Part shown: one piece after another, positions 32,962-41,347 of the stretch
Layout of the letters: the number at the start of each line of letters is the position of its first letter
How positions within the stretch are numbered: position 1 is the stretch's first letter
Assembly: GCF_001678665.1 (NCBI RefSeq)
Contig: NZ_LZRP01000004.1
Location: forward strand, 240,907 to 304,906
Length of the DNA: 64,000 nucleotides
Reading direction: 5' to 3'
Origin: Erythrobacter sp. QSSC1-22B
Lineage (GTDB): Bacteria; Pseudomonadota; Alphaproteobacteria; Sphingomonadales; Sphingomonadaceae
The notes under the pieces: model-generated
Seen by the model: the letters and a program-made list of their open reading frames with translations, nothing else
What the model was told of the DNA's origin: nothing
Database searches by the model: none
Program-made: the position numbers and the translations under genes

Positions 32962-33909
32962 TCAAATCGTCAGATACCCGACATACCCCGCATAAAGTAC
33001 CAGGAATACGCCGCCCTCCCATCGTTTGAGGGTCCATCCGGTCCGCAGGAACAACCCGAGCAGCGCCGTCGTGCCCAGCAGCACCCAGATGTCGAACGCC
33101 GCGATTTCCGGCGGAATTTCGATCGGATGAGCAATCGCCGTTACGCCCAGAATGCCCAGAACGTTGTAGATGTTCGAACCGATAATATTGCCCAGCGCAA
33201 CATCCGCGTGACGACGCAAGGCTGCGATGACGCACGCAACCAGTTCTGGTAGCGATGTACCCACCGCGACCACAGTCAAGCCGATCACGGTCTCGGTTAC
33301 TCCGAAATCGCGCGCGATTTCAATGGCACCATCGACCAGCAGACGTGCGCCAATAATCGTACCGATGATCCCGACGGCAGCCAGGCCAAGGGCGGCGATC
33401 AGGCTCATTCCGGGTGAAGTCACGTCCGCAGCGACGTGTTCGTGCATAACCGATTCCGCATCGGGGTGGCGGCGTTCGCTACGGTACGCCCAGACAATAT
33501 ATCCCACAAGCAGCGCCAGAAGCGCGAAGCCGACCGGACGGCTGAGAAAGCCGAGGAGCACGACCGCTAGGCAGGCCAAGGTCGCCACCGCCAGCGCGAG
33601 CCCGTCGCGCCGGAATGCCGCCGGATCAATCGCCAGCGGCAGGATAAGCGCCGACACGCCCAGAATAAGCAGAATATTGGCAATGTTGGAGCCAACTATA
33701 TTGCCCACCGCAATACCGGGCGCACCGTCGAAAGCGGCAAACAGGCTGGTAACGAGTTCGGGCGTCGAGGTGCCGAACCCGACAATGGTCAATCCGGCAA
33801 GCAGGGGCGATACACCGAGCCGTGTTGAGACGCCGACAGCCCCTCGCACAAGGACATCGCCGCCAACGGCAAGAAGGACCAGCCCGACAATTATAAGGAG
33901 AATGGTCAT
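32962..33909 (-). CDS. Calcium/sodium antiporter (CaCA family, YrbG-like)
   Basis: A 315-residue membrane protein with two homologous halves of five helices each. Both alpha-repeat motifs are present: GTSTPELVTS in the first half and GTSLPELVAC in the second, each followed by a GNIVGSN or GNIIGSN segment. These residues bind Ca2+ and Na+ in the family. The ATG at 33909 overlaps the stop of a small hydrophobic gene by 4 bp, so that gene is coupled to it. The length is standard for bacterial members. Confidence 0.9.
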   Translation of the reverse strand: MTILLIIVGLVLLAVGGDVLVRGAVGVSTRLGVSPLLAGLTIVGFGTSTPELVTSLFAAFDGAPGIAVGNIVGSNIANILLILGVSALILPLAIDPAAFRRDGLALAVATLACLAVVLLGFLSRPVGFALLALLVGYIVWAYRSERRHPDAESVMHEHVAADVTSPGMSLIAALGLAAVGIIGTIIGARLLVDGAIEIARDFGVTETVIGLTVVAVGTSLPELVACVIAALRRHADVALGNIIGSNIYNVLGILGVTAIAHPIEIPPEIAAFDIWVLLGTTALLGLFLRTGWTLKRWEGGVFLVLYAGYVGYLTI

Positions 33910-34169
33910 ATAATAACCTCGGCAATCATGGTTCCGGACAGGCGAATTGCGGCCAATATCCCGGCGGTGGCCGTCGCGACGGCCGCTCGCGCATTCAAAA
34001 TCTGGGTTCGGTTGTGAGCGACTACCATCCGGTTGAAATCGGCGTGGTCGAGTATCTCGCTGCGGCATATGTGCCGCAGCCGTTTCCGGCTGGCCAGCCA
34101 CCAGAACATGCCGGAGAGAAACGCCGCCGCGACAATGGATAGGTCGAGCAGTAGGAATAGTATGGTCAT
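33906..34169 (-). CDS. Small two-helix membrane protein coupled to the antiporter
   Basis: An 87-residue protein. A first hydrophobic helix (MTILFLLLDLSIVAAAFLSG) leads to a basic middle (SRKRLRHICR, HNRTQI) and an Ala-rich second helix. No family is recognised. Its ATGA overlap with the antiporter gene suggests it is made in step with the transporter and may be an accessory subunit; this is inference. The longer upstream frame is rejected because the ribosome-binding site and helix start agree on 34169. Confidence 0.6.
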   Translation of the reverse strand: MTILFLLLDLSIVAAAFLSGMFWWLASRKRLRHICRSEILDHADFNRMVVAHNRTQILNARAAVATATAGILAAIRLSGTMIAEVII

Positions 34170-34257
34170 AGATGGACCTTGAATGCGCAAGCTCACGGCG
34201 ATTGCATTGGCGGAAGAGGGGTCGATCCTCTTGTCAGGAGAACCGGCCACCGCAAAA

Positions 34258-34605
34258 TCAGTCGAAAAATTCGGACAATAGCGACTTCTTCTTCCGAGGA
34301 CGCCGTTCATCATATCGGTCATCGCGGCTGCGATCGTACCGGTCATCTTCGCCCTGAAGCATGGACGCTGCCATTCCCATCAGCCCGCCGGGACCACTGC
34401 GCCGATCGGGGCTTGCCGCTCTACCGGTTTCACGAACGGGCGGTGCAGTGGTTCGTTCGATAATCTTGTCTAGCTCGCCGCGGTCGAGCCAGACTCCCCG
34501 GCACGAGGGGCAAAAGTCGATCTCCACACCGCTACGATCAGACATGGAGAGGCCGGTCCTGCAAACCGTGCACAGCATCGAAGCGACGGTTTCCTGAATG
34601 CGCAT
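34258..34605 (-). CDS. zf-TFIIB domain zinc-ribbon protein
   Basis: A 115-residue protein with a zinc ribbon: Cys12, Cys15, Cys32 and Cys35, the second pair in CPSCRGVWLDRGELDKII, the hallmark of the bacterial zf-TFIIB family. The rest is a flexible, charged tail (DRYDRSRDDRYDERRPRKKK). I kept the ATG at 34605 because AAGGA lies 6-7 bp before it; a start at 34578 (MLCTVC) matches many homologues. It lies 3 bp after the Bax inhibitor-1-like gene. Function of this small family is unknown. Confidence 0.8.
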   Translation of the reverse strand: MRIQETVASMLCTVCRTGLSMSDRSGVEIDFCPSCRGVWLDRGELDKIIERTTAPPVRETGRAASPDRRSGPGGLMGMAASMLQGEDDRYDRSRDDRYDERRPRKKKSLLSEFFD

Positions 34606-34608
34606 TAT

Positions 34609-35343
34609 TTATCCTTCCTGCCGCTGGCCGAACAGGCTCAGCAGCATCTGAAACAAGTTGATGAAATTGAGGTAGAGGGAGAGAGCTCCCATCACCTGAA
34701 GCTTGCCCAGGCTGGCTTGCCCAGCGACCGCATTCGTCCCGCTATAGGCGAAATATTCGCTCCGAAGGCGCTGCATGTCCCACGCAGTCAGTCCGGTGAA
34801 CACGATCACGCCGATGATCGATACTATTAGGGACAAGTTACCCGATGCCAGAAACAGGTTCACAATTGATGCACCGATCACCCCGATTAGGCCGATCATC
34901 AGGAAACTGCCCCACCCTGAAAGGTCGCGCTTGGTCGTGTAGCCCCACAGCGCCATCGCCAGAAAGATGACCGCAGCGCTCAGGAATGCTTGGACGATGC
35001 TTGCGCCCGTGAAAACCAGCAACGCGCTGGCCAGGGACACACCCATCAGCGCAGCAAAGCCCCAGAACAGGCTCTGCAGCGCGCCCATCGAGAGTTCCTC
35101 AAACCGGAAAGAGGCGAACATGACGAGCGCCAACGGAGCGAAGATGGCCACCCATTTGAGCGGCGTGCCGAAAATCATCGCGGCAAGAGGAGCAATATTC
35201 GCCACGGCAAAAGCGATCGCTGCCGATAAGACCAGACTGCCACCCATATAGGCAAACACGCCGGTGAAATGCTTCCGCAATTCCGCGTCGTACTGAACGC
35301 CCGTGACAGAGAACCTGCCGTGCGGTCGCACAATTTTTTCCAT
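34609..35343 (-). CDS. Bax inhibitor-1-like membrane protein
   Basis: A 244-residue protein with seven helices and a cytoplasmic N-terminus containing VQYDAELRKHFTGVFAYMG, a motif of the bacterial BI-1/YccA group. The C-terminal part carries TAWDMQRLR, YLNFINLFQMLL and LFGQR, also typical. The ATG at 35343 has a near-perfect AAGGAGG. Members are ion (Ca2+ or H+) leak-like channels or protease modulators in bacteria; which applies here is unknown. The proximity of the calcium antiporter is noted. Confidence 0.88.
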   Translation of the reverse strand: MEKIVRPHGRFSVTGVQYDAELRKHFTGVFAYMGGSLVLSAAIAFAVANIAPLAAMIFGTPLKWVAIFAPLALVMFASFRFEELSMGALQSLFWGFAALMGVSLASALLVFTGASIVQAFLSAAVIFLAMALWGYTTKRDLSGWGSFLMIGLIGVIGASIVNLFLASGNLSLIVSIIGVIVFTGLTAWDMQRLRSEYFAYSGTNAVAGQASLGKLQVMGALSLYLNFINLFQMLLSLFGQRQEG

Positions 35344-35846
35344 AGAAACCTCCTTCGATGTCAATCCGAAGGGGGAGCGGTGGTTCTGATGTGTGAAACG
35401 TAAACACCAGTCGATCAGCCCCCCTTCTAGGGAGCGATCCGACATCACGGTCGATGCGTTTCGACACATCGTCCGCCAGAGGGGCCCGGCTCGCCGCTAA
35501 CAGATAGTTTCCCTTCAAAAAAGTTTCAATAGAGTTTTGAACGATCGCGAAGTTCCGAAGCAACATGTCATGGAACTCATTGCCTCAAGGGTTCGTGGGG
35601 TTCGAATGGCAGGTTTCGAGAATCGAACTCGCCGCAGGGAGCGGCGACAACTGGGTCAACAAATGAAATGCGGCTTCTGGGAATATCCGGGCCGAAGCTG
35701 CCTGACCGGTCCTGGGATCGTGGACGACTACCGGGAATGGCTCAAACTGGGTGGGATGCCGACAGTGGGATGCCGACAATCGCCATAGGTCCGGCTCGTG
35801 CCGAGGAAACTCGGGAAATGCCAAGATTGCGCTCCGACCTGGATCC
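35344..35846. other. Intergenic region, no gene seen
   Basis: About 500 bp upstream of the Bax inhibitor-1-like gene. The AT-rich piece at 35505-35540 could be its promoter. Short frames on both strands (for example 35537-35788) lack family features and convincing starts. Confidence 0.35.
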
Positions 35847-35879
35847 AAAAGGCCGCGCCCTCTGCAGACGCGGCCTTGA
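35847..35879 (-). terminator. Rho-independent terminator of the fasciclin gene
   Basis: GGCCGCG (35851-35857) pairs with CGCGGCC (35869-35875) around an 11-bp loop, and AAAA to the left supplies the T-tract on the minus strand. It lies just beyond the fasciclin stop at 35901. Confidence 0.75.
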
Positions 35880-35900
35880 GTTGCGCTATCGTGCTGAAGC

Positions 35901-36479
35901 TCAGCTACGAGGCATCAGAACACCGTTGATGGAATGGATAATGCCATTCGAGTTCAGGATGTCTGCATTTTCTACATAAGCGGATGCCCCGGTTGCGTCT
36001 GTAATCTTCACGTTATTGCCTTCTAGGGTCGCCCTTAGCTGTGTCCCTTGCACGGAAGTAAGCGTGGCGGTTCCGCCGCCGCTCCGGATGCGCTGCGTCA
36101 AATCTTGCGCGGAGTAGCGCCCCGGAACGACATGATACGTCAAAACGCCGCGCAGCATTTCGCGATTGGATGCTTGCATGAGCGCATTTACGGTTTGCGA
36201 CGGTACTCGATCGAAAGCCGCGTCGGTTGGCGCAAAAACAGTGAACGGGCCATCGCCTGAGAGGGTTTCGACCAATCCAGCGCTCTTAACGAGGCTTTGC
36301 AGGGTGGTGTGGTTCGGCGAGGCGACGATCGTCTCTACAACATTGACCGAAATCATCGTGGGGTCGCCTGCCATTGCATCGGCTGCGGCTGCGCCGTCGT
36401 ACGAATCGTTGCCATAGGTCGTGCAGGCCGTAGAGGCGAGTGCGGCAGCAAGTGAAAGGGTAACGGCTGTCTTCTTCAT
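35901..36479 (-). CDS. Fasciclin (FAS1) domain lipoprotein-like protein
   Basis: A 192-residue exported protein. The signal sequence ends in LASTAC, close to a lipobox with Cys at the +1 position, so it may be a lipoprotein. The FAS1 domain (about residues 45-190) has the H1 motif FTVFAPTDAAFDRVP, the H box TYHVVPGRYSA and the final NGIIHSINGVLMP. FAS1 proteins act in adhesion. I prefer ATG 36479 (GGAGT upstream) over TTG 36485. It is monocistronic with its own terminator. Confidence 0.88.
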   Translation of the reverse strand: MKKTAVTLSLAAALASTACTTYGNDSYDGAAAADAMAGDPTMISVNVVETIVASPNHTTLQSLVKSAGLVETLSGDGPFTVFAPTDAAFDRVPSQTVNALMQASNREMLRGVLTYHVVPGRYSAQDLTQRIRSGGGTATLTSVQGTQLRATLEGNNVKITDATGASAYVENADILNSNGIIHSINGVLMPRS

Positions 36480-36676
36480 GAGCAAACTCCTGATTGACGG
36501 TGAATATTTTCACCTAACCAATCGTGAGCGCCCCTCGAAGTTCCAAAGACCTGATCATTCCTTGTAATAGCAAAATATCGTAGACGCTTGGGCAGGCGAG
36601 GAACCCGAAGGCATCAATAAAGGTTCGGGCCCCCAAGAGGGACGCGCGTTTAGCGCAACAACCGAGAGGAACCGTC

Positions 36677-37129
36677 ATGAAAATGAACAAGCTCCCATTA
36701 CTTGCGACCTTGGTCGGCAGTGCCGCGCTGGCTGGCTGTGCCACGCTGGAAGAAACCATCGCCGAAGAAACGGTTGATACCTATTACGCTACACTGACCG
36801 GCGCGCAGGAAGTCGGCGGCGGCGATCCTGACGGCGCAGGCCGCGCGGAAATCTCGATCTCGGACGGCTTCGGGCAGGTCTGCTGGGACCTCAACGATAT
36901 CAGCGGAATTGGTCCGATAACGGCTGCGCATATCCATGTCGGCGCGGCTGGGACCAACGGCCCTCCGGTCTTCCCCCTCCGCCCTACCAATGAGGGCGGC
37001 TACAAGGGTTGCACCGATGGCGCAGAATGGACCCAAGATCGTATCGAGGACAATCCGCAGGCGTTCTACGTCAACGTCCACACCGCCCAATATCCCAACG
37101 GGGCGATCCGCGGCCAGCTGCGCCGCTAA
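36677..37129 (+). CDS. CHRD domain lipoprotein
   Basis: A 150-residue protein with signal peptide and lipobox LAGC (Cys21). The CHRD domain contains the AAHIHVGAAGTNGP and GAIRGQLRR signatures. CHRD domains occur in chordin and in bacterial surface proteins of unknown role. It stands alone with a strong terminator after it and is divergent from the fasciclin gene, so segment B's right end carries two putative surface proteins. Confidence 0.85.
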   Translation: MKMNKLPLLATLVGSAALAGCATLEETIAEETVDTYYATLTGAQEVGGGDPDGAGRAEISISDGFGQVCWDLNDISGIGPITAAHIHVGAAGTNGPPVFPLRPTNEGGYKGCTDGAEWTQDRIEDNPQAFYVNVHTAQYPNGAIRGQLRR

Positions 37130-37151
37130 GGCCTAAGCCAAACCACCCGTG

Positions 37152-37180
37152 AGCCCGGCCTGCCGCTGCAGGCCGGGCTT
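37152..37180 (+). terminator. Strong rho-independent terminator of the CHRD gene
   Basis: AGCCCGGCCTGC and GCAGGCCGGGCT form a perfect 12-bp stem with a 4-base loop, 22 bp after the CHRD stop, followed by T residues. Confidence 0.85.
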
Positions 37181-37344
37181 CGTTGCCTATGGTTCGGCGG
37201 AGGATCCAAGGCTCCCCGGACTCCGAAAACCTCAGAGATGAGAGCGAGTCGCTGCCGAGGATGCTGTTGGCCCAATGACAGCTTTGTTGGGCCGGGCTCC
37301 TGAAAAGAGACCGGAAGCTATCCACCCCAGTATCGGTCATTCAG

Positions 37345-37583
37345 CGTCCAACTCCAGCATCCCAAAAGCTGCCGCTCAAAGGCGGCAAACTTCAGAAAGT
37401 TTAGAGGCCATGGTTTGCGTAGCTTTCGCGTGGATGGAGCCAAGTTTCCTACCTAAAGCGCCCCAGACAGGACCCAAACTCGCGACCAGCCGAACGGCCC
37501 TTCCGCTGGAAGCTTGGGATTATCCTACTGGAAGTGGTGGTGCCGCTTAGCAGACTCGAACTGCTGACCCCATCATTACGAAT
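37345..37583 (-). repeat. Direct repeat DR2 with tRNA-Thr 3'-half (att site B/A junction)
   Basis: A second copy of the att segment. The 46-bp core (37538-37583) is identical to the 3' half of the intact tRNA-Thr at 62276-62321, including the AGCAG T-stem. CCCAAA-like repeats lie at 37451, 37461 and 37472, with the same 10- and 11-bp steps and the same 60-bp gap to the core as in DR1 and DR3. It separates segment B from segment A. Confidence 0.88.
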
Positions 37584-37801
37584 TAAGGGTAAGCTGAGAG
37601 ATAAAATAATATATTTCAGATGGTTGATGCATCTGAGGATCCTTTTGCGCGGCGCGACCCACGGACGACCCAAAGGCGCTAGTTTGTGTGCGACGACCTT
37701 TTCCTAGCCAAAGTGCTTTGGTCGGATCATCGGCCGGAATGCGACCTCCGCTGGACCTGCGCTTTGGATCTAGACTGGCACTGAATGGCACGCAGCAAAT
37801 T

Positions 37802-39184
37802 TCAGCTTAGTATAGAGAGAACTAGGATCGAGCCGATCGCGAGCGGCACGACATAGCGCATGATTGGTAGGAACGCCAAAGCAGCAAAACGCCCGCTCGT
37901 CGCCAACTGCTCTTCCCATGTTTCTTTCCGGGCAACCCATCCGACGAACAAAGCGATTAGCAACGCGGCCGATGGGAGGAGGATGTTTACTGCGATATAA
38001 TCCTGGACGACATAGATCGTTGCATCGGCTAGGACGCCGATTGAATTAAGTGGGTGGAAATCGGCCCAGTGATTGAACGAAAGTACGGTTCCCACGCTGA
38101 CTACAGCGATAAGCGCGCTCACAACAATCGCCGCCGTCGGCAGGCGAACGCTAAACATGTTCATTGCCCGTTTGGCGAGTGGTTCGAGAAGCCCAACGCA
38201 GGACGTAATTGCGGCGATGAACAGCAACGCGAAGAATACCACGCCCACGAATTGGCCAGCCGGAATTGCGCCAAAGGCCACGGGGAGCGTCTCGAAAACC
38301 AGGCCCGGACCGGAGGTCACCTCAAGTCCATACTGAAAAACGAAGGGGAAGATGGTCAATCCGGCAACGAGCGCCACCGCTGTATCTGCAGCAACAATTA
38401 TTCCTGCCGTCGAGGCAATCGAAACATCCTCGTCCAGATAGGAGCCGAAGCTCACCATCGTACCAAACCCTACACCGACCGAGAAGAACGCTTGGCCCAC
38501 TGCCATTGCCACAACGGTGCTGTCGATCTTCGAGAAGTCAGGTACGAAGAGAAACTCGAGCGCGCTCGCCATGTCGCCAAATACCAGCGCGTAAAAAGAG
38601 AGGAGGATGAGTCCGACGAAGAACACCGGCATCATGATGCTCGTGACTTTCTCGATTCCGCCCTTGATGCCGCGTGCCACGACGAGGCCGGTGACGGCAA
38701 CGGTGACCAAAGTCCAAGCAAGCATCCGCCATGGGCTTTCCATTAGCGACGCAAACACCGCGGTAGAGCCCTCCCGCTCGACGCCAGTGAACTCGCCTTC
38801 AGCCAGCCGCAGCACATAGTCGAGCGTCCAACCTGCGATCACGACGTAGTAAGCAAGGATAGCGAAGGTCGCGAGCAAGGCCAACGCGCCAATCCAGCTC
38901 CAACGCTGACTTGCTCTACTCTGCGCGGCTACCGCGCGCAGCGATCCGACAATTCCGCGCTTCCCCTGTCGCCCAAGCATCAGCTCCGCCATAATAAGCG
39001 GCATTCCGATCCCGAAAGCACAAACTAGATAAATTAGCAGAAAGGCGGCGCCGCCATTCTCGCCGGTCATGTAAGGGAAACGCCAGATATTCCCCAGTCC
39101 GATCGCGAAGCCGCTTGCTGCGAACACAAAGGAGAGGCGCGAGGACCACCTGAATTGCGGCTGGTCGCCAGTAGTTATGCTCAT
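37802..39184 (-). CDS. Sodium-dependent transporter (NSS/SNF family)
   Basis: A 460-residue protein with 12 membrane helices. Helix 1 has the unwound ligand-binding stretch FAIGLGNIWRFPYMTGENGG of the neurotransmitter:sodium symporter fold. Later helices include SVGVGFGTMVSFGSYL of the family. The start at 39184 (MSITTGDQ) fits homologues. These carriers import amino acids or related amines with Na+. It lies at the far left of a peptide/amino-acid cluster and probably imports the monomers released by it. The substrate cannot be read from sequence. Confidence 0.88.
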   Translation of the reverse strand: MSITTGDQPQFRWSSRLSFVFAASGFAIGLGNIWRFPYMTGENGGAAFLLIYLVCAFGIGMPLIMAELMLGRQGKRGIVGSLRAVAAQSRASQRWSWIGALALLATFAILAYYVVIAGWTLDYVLRLAEGEFTGVEREGSTAVFASLMESPWRMLAWTLVTVAVTGLVVARGIKGGIEKVTSIMMPVFFVGLILLSFYALVFGDMASALEFLFVPDFSKIDSTVVAMAVGQAFFSVGVGFGTMVSFGSYLDEDVSIASTAGIIVAADTAVALVAGLTIFPFVFQYGLEVTSGPGLVFETLPVAFGAIPAGQFVGVVFFALLFIAAITSCVGLLEPLAKRAMNMFSVRLPTAAIVVSALIAVVSVGTVLSFNHWADFHPLNSIGVLADATIYVVQDYIAVNILLPSAALLIALFVGWVARKETWEEQLATSGRFAALAFLPIMRYVVPLAIGSILVLSILS

Positions 39185-39253
39185 CGCCAATATCTCTCTT
39201 CGTTTAAAATCGTCGGAGATCGGAAACACCCGCGCCCCAAGGGCGCAAAGGCG

Positions 39254-40201
39254 CTATCGCCGACTTTTGCGGTGTGGGTCGGCCAGCTCCACCTCAGCAG
39301 GCCAGAAGCCCTGCTCGTTTTCTGTCACGAGCTCACGCAATAGCCTGACCGCTTCGGCTTCCTCACCGGTGAAGCGACGTTCCATCGCGAGCGCAAATTT
39401 GACTAAGGTGCCATCGTCCTCTGTGAGGTCGGAAGGCTTCAACCGTCCCTGCAAAAGCTTCACTGCACGGTGGTACTCTTGGTTTTCCGTAAGGTTCAGG
39501 TCGGCCGGAATTTCAGACACCGCACGGCGCGCCTTCGCATCCTCGCCCATCTTCCGATAGGCAAGATAGGTCCAAAATGCCGTCGGTGGCAGCATGTCAT
39601 CGCGTGCGAATGCGGGCACCAACGCATATGCACGAGCAAGACCTTCCGCCATTCGGTCATAATCACCGACCGCAAAGCTGGTCTGCGCGTGATAATAGAT
39701 GATGTTTGACTTGTAGGTTCCGAGAGTCAAACCAAGTGCGTTGGGGAGGCCGTCAGGTTCGAAGCTGTCGGGCTCGCCGCTCATTAGCTCCATTGCGCGC
39801 TCGTAGTCTGCTAGACCAAAATCGAACTGACGGACTCGCGTCAGGTGTCGTCCGCGATATCGCAACAGACGGTAGCTATCTGGAAAGCGTTCGAGACCCT
39901 GCGTAAAGACATCGATAGCGTCACAAAAGCGCCCGGCATAACCGAGCCTCCGTCCCAGCCAGAAGAAACTCTCCTCGCGATCGGGTGCTATCCGCAACGC
40001 GGCTTCTGCAATCGCGATATCCTGGTCCAGCCGTTCGCGCAGTTCAGGCGAGAAGTCTGGCGTGCGCAAAGGCGTGCCGATCAAAGTGCGTTGGCAAAAC
40101 CCAGCCGCAGCTGTGTCTGCAGGAACCGGACTCTGTGCGAGCGACGTGGACGACAGCGTTAAAGCAAGTACGGAGAATGCGGCGCACAGCCGCGCGCTCA
40201 T
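39254..40201 (-). CDS. Exported TPR-repeat protein
   Basis: A 315-residue protein with a signal peptide (MSARLCAAFSVLALTLSSTS) and several TPR-like helix pairs (residues 60-230). Its start overlaps the M19-like gene stop by 4 bp, so the two are translated together. Another exported TPR protein, at 44974, sits on the other side of the regulator and TonB receptor. The pair may act as periplasmic partners for the dipeptidase-like protein or the receptor; no specific binding motif is visible. Confidence 0.7.
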   Translation of the reverse strand: MSARLCAAFSVLALTLSSTSLAQSPVPADTAAAGFCQRTLIGTPLRTPDFSPELRERLDQDIAIAEAALRIAPDREESFFWLGRRLGYAGRFCDAIDVFTQGLERFPDSYRLLRYRGRHLTRVRQFDFGLADYERAMELMSGEPDSFEPDGLPNALGLTLGTYKSNIIYYHAQTSFAVGDYDRMAEGLARAYALVPAFARDDMLPPTAFWTYLAYRKMGEDAKARRAVSEIPADLNLTENQEYHRAVKLLQGRLKPSDLTEDDGTLVKFALAMERRFTGEEAEAVRLLRELVTENEQGFWPAEVELADPHRKSRR

Positions 40202-41277
40202 CCGACCACCTCGGTGTATATGCGGCGCAGGTTTTCACCCATCACCTTCTCTACCGCCGCCTCGCCATAGCCGAGCTTGCGGACGCCGTCCCAAACTACC
40301 TCCATACGGCGCGGACCATTCAGTTCGTCAATGAAGAGAGGCCAGTCTGCTGGGTTGAAATTTGCACCTTCTTCTCGCTTAAGCTCGGCCATGTACTCGT
40401 CGGACATTTCGATCCGGCGGTGATCGCGATCGCTACCTATCGCCACGTGATCGACACCCGCCACACGGATTGCATGATCGATGTGGCGAAAATAGTCGGC
40501 CAGCGCACCTTCACGCTTGTCAGTGAGAAACGGGCGGATCTGGCAGATACCAACCACTCCGCCCTTGTTCGCAAGGCGCCGCATATTCTCGTCGGTGGTA
40601 TTTCGCTCGTTGCTGTGCACGGCCATGCAAGCAGTGTGCGTAATGACCACCGGGACCTTGGAATATTCGATCGTGTCGGCCATCGTGCGCATGTTGGAAT
40701 GCGACAGGTCGATCAGCATTCCGCGCGCATTCATTCGTTCAACTAATTCGCGACCAAAGACGGTCAGGCCATTTGACCCCAATTCCTTGCACCCGGAACC
40801 AGCCCAGTTCTGGTGATTGTAGGTGATCTGGGAGGTGCGAACGCCAAGGTTGTAGAAAACATCGACATTGTCGAGATCGGGTCCAAAGTGGGTGCTATTT
40901 TGGAGAAGATAGTAGACTGCGATCTGGCCCGCTTCGCGCGCTCGCTCGATATCAGCGACGCTCGTCGCCTTGCGGAACAGCTCAGGGTGCTGAGCAATAT
41001 GCCGATCGTGCGCTAACACAGCATCCATTGCTAGGTCATAGGCTGCGTCCCCGCGAGGTTTGGGATCGCACAGCGTCACGGCGATCGCATCTAGCCCGCT
41101 GGCGTGCATTTCGCGCACCAGCTCGGGTGAGTAGTTAAACCGCACTTCGCCCATCGCATCGAAGGTCAGCGGTCGCGCTGTCGGTGCGCCACCCTGCTCC
41201 GATGCAGCGGCGGCCATCCCAGGAACCGCCAAGACCCCCAGTGCAAGACCAGAACCAATGAAACCCCGTCTATCCAT
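40198..41277 (-). CDS. M19 membrane dipeptidase-like protein, non-canonical metal site
   Basis: A 359-residue exported protein with a Tat-like signal (MDRRGFIGSGLALGVLAVPG). The M19 fold is clear from IDLSHSNMRTM, VVITHTACMAVHSNERNTTD and VDHVAIGSDRDH. However, the first metal motif H-x-D of classic dipeptidases is replaced by TFDAMGEVR, and the region of the bridging Glu reads VYYLLQNST. Two His ligand positions and the Asp are kept. It may have altered chemistry or metal content. It is coupled to the TPR gene, with a regulatory palindrome upstream, and belongs to the peptide-use cluster. Confidence 0.8.
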   Translation of the reverse strand: MDRRGFIGSGLALGVLAVPGMAAAASEQGGAPTARPLTFDAMGEVRFNYSPELVREMHASGLDAIAVTLCDPKPRGDAAYDLAMDAVLAHDRHIAQHPELFRKATSVADIERAREAGQIAVYYLLQNSTHFGPDLDNVDVFYNLGVRTSQITYNHQNWAGSGCKELGSNGLTVFGRELVERMNARGMLIDLSHSNMRTMADTIEYSKVPVVITHTACMAVHSNERNTTDENMRRLANKGGVVGICQIRPFLTDKREGALADYFRHIDHAIRVAGVDHVAIGSDRDHRRIEMSDEYMAELKREEGANFNPADWPLFIDELNGPRRMEVVWDGVRKLGYGEAAVEKVMGENLRRIYTEVVG

Positions 41278-41299
41278 CGCGCATCTCCCTCACCTGTTT

Positions 41300-41318
41300 T
41301 TTCTATGGGCAAAGAAAT
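41300..41318. promoter_or_regulatory. Candidate XRE-cupin operator upstream of the M19 gene
   Basis: On the minus strand the site reads ATTTCTTTGCCCATAGAAA, matching the left half ATTTCTTT and right half AGAAA of the site at 44675-44693. It lies 23 bp upstream of the M19 ATG and between it and the XRE-cupin gene. Function is inferred from its recurrence. Confidence 0.5.
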
Positions 41319-41347
41319 AGCGTATCGGGAAATTTATTGCAAGAAGG

